Origin: Cloeon dipterum | Lineage: Eukaryota > Arthropoda > Insecta > Ephemeroptera > Baetidae | DNA: 64,000 nt | Reading direction: 5' to 3' | Assembly: GCF_949628265.1 (NCBI RefSeq) | Contig: NC_088788.1 | Span: 1,798,001-1,862,000, forward strand | Shown here: piece by piece, positions 1 through 9,530 of the stretch | Layout: the number at the start of each line of letters is the position of its first letter | Numbering within the stretch: position 1 is the first letter of the stretch | Position numbers and translations under genes: made by a program | Notes under the pieces: model-generated | The model's input: only the letters and a program-made list of their open reading frames with translations | Told to the model about the DNA's origin: nothing | Databases searched by the model: none

Positions 1-403
1 GCATCGTAGGCGAGATAAAGGTAGCGTGGATTTTGTAGGATTTGGCGAGTAGAGAAGTGATAAAAGCGCGGGAAGAGCACACAGGTAGTGGACTTATTGT
101 TAGTTAGCACGCATCTCGCTCGCGATCCCTGCCATTGAGTTTGCACTAGGGAAATTGTTGAGCCCGTCGGTGTGACCAGCGCAGGACGCGTTGTCAACAG
201 GTTCAGGGCATGGCCTCTCTCTGTGAGGAGGCCGCCGCCTGGCTTGACTTATGCGCCCGTCTGCTGACATTCACTGGCAAGCCAACATAATACCCTGGTC
301 GTAATTTCTCTCAGTAAAGCAAATTCAGTAAATTAAACAAGTTCTAACTTTGTACCCTTTCTCGGTATAATGTTATGAACAAGGACATGGGAAATTTAAT
401 AAC
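1..403. other. Upstream region, no gene recognised
   Basis: Moderately GC-rich over the first 300 bases, then AT-rich. It lies about 1.4 kb ahead of the acceptor of the KDM4 start-codon exon, so it could hold the KDM4 promoter and a non-coding first exon. I could not fix a transcription start or a donor site. No long open frame stands out. Confidence 0.3.
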
Positions 404-632
404 ATATCGTTCGTGCCGCGTAAAAATGTCCGATGCCCACTTTTTCAACCGGATTTTTAATGCGGAAGGAGTGGTCTTATCGGCTTGAAGTTAGCTCCTG
501 GGAATGTGCCCCGCTGCAGGCGCTGCATATTACACGGATACAGTGATTCCACTCTGGTCACGTGACTCAGCTGGGCGATGGGGAGGGATTAAAAAGTTGT
601 CGGCGGACTGTTTTTCGCGGCACGAACGATAT
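404..632. mobile_element. Short MITE-like element with 17-bp inverted ends
   Basis: The left end at 404-420 (ATATCGTTCGTGCCGCG) is repeated exactly in inverted orientation at 616-632. The element is 229 bp and has no coding capacity. If the true ends begin at CGTTCG, the palindromic ATAT on both sides would be the target duplication; this cannot be settled because ATAT is its own reverse complement. Confidence 0.6.
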
Positions 633-1703
633 CTATAAAATGCATATCGCGTCGAAAAATGTATTTAAAAACGTTTTTAAAAAAGTGGACCTTTTCGAAG
701 TTTGGCGCGTTGAATCGGGACCTTAAGTATGAGAAACATGGCCACCGCAGCTGCAAGCGCAGCGCATACTAGTGTTCTTGCTGCGTGATTTGCTAATGGC
801 GGCCAACGTAACATGTGCGATTACGAAAGATTTTCAATGTTTTTCGAAGCTTCATATCATTTTGGACTATCAAATAAGCTCGAGTCATGCAATTGAAAGG
901 TATGAACCACACTTAACCACAAAACTTACCAAAAACAAGATTGATGTCTGCCTTCAAAAAGATTGAAAGCAACATTTGAACTGTGATGGGTCAAAACCCA
1001 GTGAAACGAAACCAAACTTGACAATTTTGGGCATTTTTCGCAATATGACCCCCACGGCCATGTCAGGGCTAGAGCCTTAGAGTCGGAATCAACCTTTGGT
1101 GGTTCTCAATTTCGATCGCCACAGGTCGTTGAAGTAAACAGCACACGGAAAAGTCGATTTTTTTTTAAACGACAGGCACAATTGCTAATTAAATTTCATG
1201 CTTAGGAGAACGGATTCGAGCCGCGGTTTCATAACTGCAAACTTTGATTACCATGAAACTACCATTCGGAAAATTTGTTTACTTGCACACAATTTCACGG
1301 GCTGCAATTTGACTGTATACCTACAAAAATTAAACCCTGGAAAATCGATTTCTCGGAAAAGGTCACAAAATATGATCTTGGCTTTTGACCCCTCTTCCAG
1401 CATTTTGAGCTATTAAATAATCACATTTTTTTAGTTCGGTTTGCAACACCAAGCCAAAGGCCCAAACCTTCTCGCGATAGCCTGTGGTTGGCGTGTTTCA
1501 AATAATGGAGAGCGAGGCCATTGTGAAATCAACAAATTCCATTCAAACTATTTCTATACAAGTCAAACTATTGGTCTATAAACTACACCAAAGTGGACAT
1601 TTAACATAACATGATATAATTTTATGTTTAATCTCAAAATTTCTAATGTGTTGCACAATATGCTGTTCATAAATATTGTTCGATTAATTTTCTTTTGTTT
1701 CAG
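633..1703. other. AT-rich intron or upstream DNA
   Basis: Non-coding stretch ahead of the KDM4 start-codon exon. Around 1280-1330 it has a block (cacaatttcacgggctgc) resembling the GGGCT-containing part of the large palindrome at 32642-33702, so it is probably old repeat DNA. The short open frames here have no family resemblance. Confidence 0.35.
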
Positions 1704-1751
1704 GCCTAAAAACCTAAAGAGAAACCCTGCCAATTATTGGATTTTTAAATA

Positions 1752-4162
1752 ATGGAGCCGAAGATTATGATTTTCAAACCCTCTTATGAGGAGTTTAGAG
1801 ATTTTAGTCAATTCATCAAATTCTTGGAGAGCCAAGAGGCTCATCGAGCAGGAATTGCGAAGGTAAGTAATTAATTTTCGTTGCATTTAATTAAATTCAC
1901 TGGTTTTATTCGTTCGTTAGACGGTTGACGGAAAATTACAAGTTGTAAATATCAGAATTAAGTTTTTAAGCTTAGTCGCCTTAGCCCAGCGGGAGCCAGA
2001 TTTGTGTGACGCGTATAGATATGGCGTCAATTTGAGTATAGTTCAAATGAACGGGGAAGGGAAAATGCGTTAAAAACACAAGTTTCCGTCAATATATTGA
2101 CATTAGTTGCTTTATTTGTATTATAATTGTGTATTTTGGATCGTAAATCAAACTCTTGACACTCTTACGGGAATCCAAAGAGAGCTTGCTGTTTCCCTCA
2201 TCCATTGATGCCATTATGGACTTGTGCAGTGCGAACCAACTTTATTGCAAATCTCGCCCCCGCTGTCTTAGTCGAGAGTAGCACCCAACTTAGTTAATCC
2301 TATTTTCGCAGATCATTCCTCCCCCTGAATGGAAGCCACGGAGTGCATCATACGATATGACCGAAATCGGTGATACCAATATCCCTGCGCCGATCTTCCA
2401 GTTCGTAAACGAAATGAATGGCGTTTACGAACAAATTTGCGACCCAAGAGAATCGATATCTGTGCGCGACTTCATGGCTATGGTAGAGTCGGACGATTTC
2501 TGCAAGTACGTTTCTCACAAAAGTTTGACTCCTTGCATGTAGCTGGGCTTTTTCTATTAAACAAAAGTTTCAAACTTTAATCTCTAAAATTTTGGTAGGG
2601 ACCGCCCTCCCTTAGGTGACAACGATAAGGTTGTGAGCGCTTACTGGGACAAGGTCACCACCAGTGAAGGCGAGCAGCGGATCTATGGTGCCGACATCAA
2701 CGGCTCGCTGATGGATGCGAACCTCGAGGTAAATTGTCTGCTAAATTAGCCATATGCAGATTTCGTCATAATTAATTTTGCAGGTTTGGAATATCGGCAA
2801 GCTCGGCTCAATTTTAGAAACAGTCAGCGAGGAGAGTAATTTTAAAATAGAGGGCGTTAATACTGCGTACCTCTATTTTGGATCGTGGAAGACCTCCTTC
2901 GCTTGGCATGTAGAGGACATGGACCTCTACAGCATCAATTATTTGCATTTCGGCGCCCCGAAAACATGGTATGCTATACCACCATCGAAAGGACGCGACT
3001 TTGAACTTGTTGCAGCCGACTATTTTCCGGAATACTCCAAAATCTGCAACGCTTTCTTGCGGCATAAGACTGCAATCATTTCGCCCGACGTCCTGAAGTC
3101 GCGCGGAATCCCTTTCGACACGGTATATGCTCCTTAACGTTTTCGAGCCTCAATCAGAACCTCAATTTGTCAAAATTTCAGATCACCCAAGAAGCAGGAG
3201 AAATTATCATCACTTTCCCGTATGGGTATCACGCTGGTTTCAACCAGGGTTTTAACTGCGCTGAAGCGACCAATTTTGCAACAGAGCGCTGGATCGAGTA
3301 CGGAAAGCGCTGTACACAATGCAGTTGCGAAATTGGGTCCGTAGAGATTCCGATGGAACCCTTCGTACGAAAGTTCCAAAATGACAAGTACGAAAACTGG
3401 GTCAATGGCCGAGACATCGGTGAACACCCTGAAGTCCCCGGCGAGCTAGTACCAGCAAACCTGCCAGCTGGCTTTGTCAAGACGTAATTATGCATTTCAT
3501 TCTCTATCTGGCTGTTTCTAAACAATTTTTTATTACAGCACCCCGAGGAATGGTCAAAAAATAAAGAAAAGAGCAGAGCCCCTTCCCGTCCCCGAGCTAG
3601 CGGATGATGATGAGGAAAAAGAGAGTGAGTTTCATTAAGCATTTTTATTAAAATGGTCACGCACTTTTTTGCTGATGATATGCTAATTAGAGATGCTATC
3701 AAGGTTAAAAAATTTAGGACTTTACAGGAATTAATATATATTATATTGCTTCATTACAATAGTTAAGTAGCTTTTTAAAACATGAAATATTTATTCTATC
3801 GTATTTATTGGAATTATTAATACAGGATTAATTATGGATCATTATTTTGGATTAATTTTTTCGGGAAAATTTTGATTAATCTGGGATTAATCCAGATACA
3901 CCTGGGTTGTATATTTTTTAGTGCTGCTTGATGCAATAAAATCTGTTTATCATAGCCTTGGAATGTATTATGTTGATTTTTCATTGTTCTTGCAGACTCT
4001 CCTCACAGTTACGGCCGAGGCATGAGGACAAAACGTCCTTCAGCCAAAGTAAGGGACAGTTACACTTACGAAGACGAAGAGGAAGAGGAAGAGGAAGACA
4101 GTGACAATGACAATTGGCTCCCTCTGGTTTCCAAGCGTAAAAAAAAGCACAAGGGTAAATAG
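1752..4162 (+). CDS. Kdm4: KDM4-type JmjN/JmjC histone lysine demethylase, complete
   Basis: Seven coding exons: 1752-1862, 2312-2505, 2599-2728, 2784-3122, 3182-3483, 3539-3624, 3996-4162. All junctions are GT/AG and the joined frame (1,329 nt, 442 residues) is open. The start-codon exon begins at acceptor 1704. JmjN covers roughly residues 8-50 ([16 protein letters not shown]). JmjC holds the Fe(II) ligands H187 and E189 ([19 protein letters not shown]) and H275 ([12 protein letters not shown]), numbered one lower than human KDM4A. The zinc ligands are also present: C and H in ICNAFLRHK, and C305/C307 in CTQCSC. Members demethylate methylated H3K9/H3K36 in the nucleus, using 2-oxoglutarate and oxygen. 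No PHD or Tudor domains follow; the protein ends in an acidic run (EDEEEEEED) and a basic tail (KRKKKHKGK), as in short insect KDM4 proteins. Confidence 0.95.
3815..3915 (-). repeat. Transposon-end fragment in the last KDM4 intron
   Basis: A block of about 100 bp rich in GATTAATC/GGATTAAT. Its reverse complement closely matches the left subterminal region of the element at 37664-39964 (around 37694-37770), including the order GATTAATCAAAATTT, CCCGAAAAAATTAATCC, ATGATCC. It is a truncated remnant with no second end nearby. Confidence 0.65.
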
Positions 4163-5827
4163 GAGGGTGGGAGTACCTTGTCTTCTCAGTCTGTCCAAGT
4201 GAAGTTAAAGGTGAAAGTGCTTACAGAGGCCACGGACTTAGCAAATAGGCCCGATCAGCACATGTGGTTACTGAGTTCTGGATACTGGTTTTCAAGTGGG
4301 TTTTCCTGTGTCTGCGTCAAATCCAAATGGACAGAACTACTTTTCCTGCTCCCACATAGGAAAGGTGTATAAGACAACCACGACCTTGAACTAAATAGAC
4401 ACAAGGACACTGTAAGAACATTTCTGCACTAGCAGAAGACAGCGCTTGCAAGGCCAGCACTAGCAGCAGGCAGCGAGAGTACAGCCAACTCATCTGTGAG
4501 TGACCAACAAACTTATCACACGTAAAAAGGTCATCTAATCTGTGAGTACACAACCAAGCCGCGAAGAAGTGCCTTAAAGACACAAAGTGAAAGACACACG
4601 AAGTTGAAACGCGTGAATTCGGGAAAAGAACATTAATTTGTAAAATCATATGCACAAGTATTGAGATTCTTGATTAATCTGTAACAAGTTAGAGTTAATT
4701 TGAGCAATAGAGGTTAGCGCACACATAAAATCAGAAAATAATATGAATTTTTTTCATTATTATTTTTATTCTTTCTTCTTCATCCCTTTTGCCATTTGTA
4801 AATATTTATATAAATTGTACGCCAGTGGAATTTATATATGTGTGTGTAGTGATAAATATGTGACATTCCCTGTGAGTGAATGAACTCGACGATATGGTGC
4901 AAGTTAAGAATGTGTTCCGCCATACAGGTGCCTTTTGGGGGAATCAGAGCTTTGCTCTAATTCCAGGTGGTTAAAGAGAATCAGTTGGCCCAAAACATCC
5001 TGGTGTATAGCACGTCCCAAGTCGGGGTGCATACACATGTTTTTCGAGTTCATCTCGGATCCAACCGAATTGTTTAGGAACGAAACGTGAGTTGATGTTC
5101 CATTCCCTTATGGGCCAAGCCCGATCTGTCTTCACAGATCCCCAACCCCTTCCGGGCCAGATTACTGATCTCTCTTTTCCACACCCATCAGGTGCCCCAG
5201 GTGGGCTGTTTTGTTTCCCTGAGACACCCCAGCATTCATTGTCAATAATTATCGCCTTTAATTCAGTTTTTTTGTCCGATCGTGAGAAAATATCTCCTGA
5301 GCTAAATAATTTAATATATTGTGAATTCCGAGCCTGAGAATCTTACAGCACATGAGAACCCTAATCCTCTGTTTGATTGAACTATTTGAACTATTTCGTC
5401 AGTTTAGAGATTTCTTTTTGTAAATTTTTAGAATAGGTTTCTTGCCCTTAGCAAGAATGGCATCCCACATTTAGCCTTTACAAATCAATATACGTATTGA
5501 AACCGATCCATTCTGCTTTTATTTACTGCATGATCCTGCTTAATCAACTAAATATGCTTTAGTTAATTCTTCAATTATTAGTCGGTAATTGTCTTGATTA
5601 GTCAAGGAAACCAGAGGAACTGCTAGCTTAAACATTAATTTCACCTGACAGTCTAGCAATCAACAGTGATCTTCACCTTAAAATTTCTACAGGTATTTTA
5701 ATAATCACGGTAAGATTCACCTTGCTTAAAGAGACATTACAACCTGCTTTAAATATTTTCTATTTCTCTAAATAAATACTCTTAAAATAGCTTAACGAAA
5801 TATTTTTCTGATTGAAATTTCTGATTG
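4163..5827. other. KDM4 downstream region, no gene recognised
   Basis: Probably starts with the KDM4 3' untranslated region. Beyond that it is AT-rich, with short open frames on both strands that resemble nothing I know. The M6PR-like gene downstream lacks its 5' exons; I looked here for a signal peptide and a first MRH cysteine exon and did not find them. Confidence 0.4.
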
Positions 5828-6993
5828 ATCAAAAAGCAGCGGCGGATTCATCGCAGAGGTCTGACGGCGACATTCCTTAAACGTTAGTGAATCCTAATTC
5901 GGAAACCGGAGCAAAATCTTTCGCTCCTAACACGAAAGAAGTAAGCTCCATCATTCTGGCTTCTCTAACATAATTATTTTTTATGACTCATGCTGGAGTA
6001 TGTAGGTGAAAGCTATGCAGCAGGCTGGTGATTTACCAACCTGTACCAGATTGTAAAGTAAATAAATATAACAATTAGTTGGAGGAGCACTCTCGATTTT
6101 TCTGTCAATGCCACACTTTCGCGGTGGAAATATGTAAATACAGTCATAACATTAGCTCTTGTCATCTTGTGGCTCTTCAAGTTAATTTTATTTTCAAATT
6201 TTTCAAGCATAACGATTTAATTACTTGATCGCCCTTTTAAAATAATATTAATTCAATATTATTTGACCCACAGAAGAAATTGAATCACTCGAGATGTCAC
6301 GCGAGGACACGCTGTACCAGCTGAACAAGGACTTCGTCCAACAAGACGCTGCTCTGATAAAAGACGTGGCCGAGTCGTGTTTGTATGATTGTGAGCAGGC
6401 CTTCTCAGATTTTAAAATGTGATATATCTAATCTCTCATCTTCTTAATTTGTCAGATGGAAAATCGTACGAAGCGCTGGCCAATTTGTTCCACGGCAACT
6501 CTTTGACGGAGCAGCCAAAGTTGTTGCAAAGTGTGCTGGTGCCAACTGAAAAGGTTGTGGACCAGCAGACGGTGCCAGAGATGCCTCGCATTTTGCCCGT
6601 GGGCTCGGACCAAAGTGTGCCTAATAACGGGGCCCAATTCAACGGCACGGGCCCAAAGCCCAACACTCGGGAGTCGGGAGCCATCCGAAAGTCAGCCGTC
6701 TCTAATCATAAACTTGAGTGTTGCTTATCGCCTTATCTTTATTATACCTTCGCACGTAGACACCAATTGTACATATTTTACGGGATTTGAGTAGTGGTAA
6801 ATGAAAAATTAACTTCGGACGGAGGAAAATTCGAACCGTACAGAATTCTGATTCAGCTAAAGTCGAAAACTTAATTTAATTTACTGCAAAATCCTGGAAA
6901 ATGCTTGTTACGAATGCAAGAACTGAACCCTTAGGATTCAGTTGAAGCAAAAATTGAGTTAATTAGCCTTGTAAATTTTTTAGGAAAGTGTTT
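5828..6993 (+). pseudogene. Partial duplicate of the N4BP2-like gene's 5' exons (CUE domain)
   Basis: Matches 42901-44030 almost base for base over most of its length. It contains the distal part of 5'UTR exon 1 (donor after 5940), the start-codon exon (6274-6390, ATG at 6294) and the next exon (from 6456). Homology starts abruptly in the middle of exon 1, so the promoter was not copied. At the end of the second coding exon the parental donor GTGAGT is TTGAGT here (6714-6715), so splicing onward should fail and the frame would read to a stop at 6788-6790. That gives a lone CUE-domain protein of about 143 residues. Coding indels relative to the parent are in frame (-15 and +9 nt), so the copy may have stayed under coding constraint for a while. 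It could be a pseudogene or a short CUE protein gene. Confidence 0.8.
6885..6993 (+). repeat. ~100-bp block repeated within the M6PR-like locus
   Basis: A block with AAATGCTTGTTACGAATGC, TTAGGATTCAGTTGAAGC and GTAAATTTTTTAGG recurs at about 8280-8370 (diverged), 8640-8745 (close) and 43945-44030 (the parental N4BP2-like intron). The copies at 6885 and 8640 bracket the M6PR-like exons 7025-7431. After 8745 the sequence goes on matching the N4BP2-like intron (8745-8965 versus 44045-44295), so the receptor exons lie inside a disrupted copy of that intron. Confidence 0.65.
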
Positions 6994-7024
6994 TGAAATA
7001 GAAATATTTTTTATGTTTTTCCAG

Positions 7025-9311
7025 CGTAAACATTAGCAGCGGTGACACTGTGATTTTCAACCCATGTCCTTCAAGTCAGGCCTTGAACAACTCTTGTCCT
7101 CAAAATGCAGCTGTAATTATTATTCGTTAAAAAATAGACCTTTATTGAAACTGTTGCTCTTATTTTCAGATTTGCAAAGTGTCTTCCGACGGAAACACGA
7201 CGCATATTCTTGGATTTCATGAAAATGCCACCATCAGCACTGTTGGCGCCAACACTCTAGTTCAATACTCGTATACCGATGATGAGTAAGACTGTGTGTG
7301 GTTGCTGCAAACTGACAAAAATTGAAATAATAATCTTTTGCAGTAATTCTTCAAAAAGCACGAGCGTCAAGTTGATATGTGCGTACAACGGCGAGGCTAC
7401 GACCCTAACTGAGGATCCAACAGTGCCAGGAGTAAATATATTTTTCATTTGTTTTTATTTAATTTAAGTCTAATATCATTTGAGCCTTTTTTAATGCCAA
7501 TAAAATATACGTGAGCAGTTCCTGGTGAATGTAGACATTTTTTCTACATAAGAAGTAGGAAAATTCCAAGTTCGAAGTTCTCCTAATTTATTTATTTTCT
7601 CAGAAATCATGACCGGAAAGAAAAGATTGGGTGTAACATTTGATTGAGGCAAGATATCATCTAAAAAAATTCGCCATTTACTCTAAAATTTAATTCTGAA
7701 CAGCTTTTATGCTTGAAAAAAGGTCAGAGGTAAATTTTCTTGGCCTTTTTTAAGAAAATTTGATTTTTCAGTGTAACAGTTCCATTTAATTTTTTCCAAG
7801 TTCACGGCCAAAATGTAGCCCGTGCAATTCTGCATAAGTACCATAAGTTTCACGGTAGAATCTCTTTAGTTAAGTGCCAACCTTAGTTTGAAGTTAAAAA
7901 GAGGCTCAAAGTCGCTGTGCCGTGCTGTTCCTTACGAGGATGAAATTAAATTTTCTTTAACATGATACGGGTAACCAAATTGAACCTTTAAGAGGTCTAG
8001 AACAATCTTCTGGGTCTGACCGTGATAGTAAAAATACAATAAAATGTCTGAAATCAGAAATTCTGTGGTCATTTTTAAGGTTTTGAGTCGGAATAACAAT
8101 CATTTTAGTCCTAAACAAAAACTCCTTGGTTAAAAACAGTTAAAGGGGATTGATAATAAAAAATCCTGGACGAATTTTCCTCGTAATTTGATAAGGGCTT
8201 GATGTAAAGCGTCGAGAAGAACCAAAAAATTATCTGTCGCGAAATTTGGCCAAATTTTAAATATAAAATGGATTGATGCCTCAAAATCCTGGCAAATGCT
8301 TGATGCCAATGCATGAAATATTACCTTAGAATTCATTTAAAGCCAAAATTTACCAAAAAGACTTGTAAATATTGTTTAATACATTTTCAAATAATTTCAG
8401 CTTTCAGCTGGTTGTTCGCTAACTCTAAAAATGCCTATTTTTCTCCTTAATGTGATTTCTTGATTATTAAATATTATTTTAATTGTAAATTATGATTCTT
8501 TTTGAAGAAATACAACTATGTGGTAAATTATAAAGAAAGATGGCTGTTAGCAACAATTAAATAAAATAATTTTAGATATTTTTAATAAATTTACGAGGTA
8601 ACTCAAATAAAATACTGAGGAAAGAGGATCAAAAATTAAAAATATGGAAAATGCTTGATACTAATGCATAAACTTATTCTTTGGGATTCAGTTGAAGCGA
8701 AAATTGAGTTAATTAGCCTTATAAATTTTTTAGGAAATTGTCTCCTTACTTGAAATTCTATTTTAATTCCCAACATAGAGTTTCCCTGAAACGCTGTTGA
8801 ACAGATCTCAACCAGAGAAATCCAAATCTACCAAGAAAATGTGCTCAATAAGCGCAGGAAATTTAAAAAAAAAAAAATATTTTTTCTACTTTTTTGATTG
8901 TTTATCCGTTTTAAAATAATTTTCAAGTGTCACCCTGTATCGATTTACTGGAAACTAATTGATTTTCCTCTTTCCAGGGACTGATCCTGACGTCAAAAGA
9001 AGTTTGCTCGACTGACGTTCGGGACGAAGCAAATGACGACGAATTGTCCTCTGGCGCCACTTTCCTGTTCATCTTCTTTAGCCTGTTCGCCGCCTACTTC
9101 TTCGGCGGCATGGCCATTCTCAAGTACATCAAAGGCGCGCAGGGCGTTGAAATGATTCCAAACCACGAGTTTTGGACGAGCTTGCCCTCCCTTGTCAAGG
9201 TAAATATTATCTGGCTCTGATTTTTCGTTACTCAATTCAATTTTTTTCCAGGACGGCTTCTACTTTGCCATGTCTGCATGCAGGGGTTCACCGAGCTACG
9301 ACAGAATCTGA
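7025..9311 (+). CDS. Cation-dependent mannose-6-phosphate-receptor-like protein, 5' exons missing
   Basis: Five exons join in one open frame: 7025-7112, 7170-7285, 7344-7431, 8978-9199, 9252-9311 (stop TGA). They encode the second half of a luminal MRH-type domain with several cysteines and N-glycosylation sequons (NVT-like and NNSC, GNTT, ENAT, DNSS), then one membrane span (FLFIFFSLFAAYFFGG), then a short cytosolic tail with GVEMIPNHEFWTSLPSLVKDG. That tail matches the [24 protein letters not shown] pattern of M6PR/Atg27-type receptors, which carry lysosomal enzymes between Golgi and endosomes. Exon 7025 needs a preceding exon ending in phase 2; the CUE exon just upstream ends in phase 1 and cannot supply it, and no signal peptide exon is seen. 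Either the gene was broken by rearrangement or its first exons lie elsewhere. Confidence 0.75.
7690..8120 (+). repeat. Diverged relative of the large palindrome arm
   Basis: Within the long intron between M6PR-like exons 7431 and 8978. The block aatgtagcccgtgcaattctg, then caagttt or aagtttcac and a later gggtctgacc, parallels gaaatgtagcccgtgaaaatct and the distal part of the palindrome arm at 32770-33050. The similarity is partial and judged by eye. Confidence 0.35.
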
Positions 9312-9530
9312 GAGTTGCCACTCGTCAAGTTGTCCGGCGATGGATTACACAAGTACTGACTGACAAGTACTGATTAACAAGTACTGACTGTACGTCGAGA
9401 TTTTTAGGGATAATTATACAGTGATAAGGAGAGCTCAAATAATCAAATGAAAGCAGGATCCTGATGTATTTTGTGCTGAAGTGTTCACATCAGATTTATA
9501 TATATATTTACTACAATTAAAATTAAAGGC
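9312..9530. other. Likely 3' untranslated region of the M6PR-like gene
   Basis: Starts with a short tandem of (T)GACTGACAAGTACTGATTAACAAGTACTGACTG just after the stop codon, then AT-rich sequence with AATTAAAATTAAA near the end. No clear polyadenylation hexamer was fixed. Confidence 0.35.

Noticed and set aside
2814..3065. Minus-strand open frame inside the KDM4 exon
   Set aside because: It is antisense to a conserved JmjC-coding exon and encodes no recognisable motif; a codon-structure shadow.
3229..3702. 157-codon minus-strand open frame over KDM4 exons
   Set aside because: It crosses KDM4 exons and an intron in antisense, with no domain resemblance.
6294..9311. Single fusion gene joining the CUE exons to the receptor exons
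   Set aside because: The CUE exon would end in phase 1 while receptor exon 7025 needs phase 2, and the joining donor is mutated to TT.
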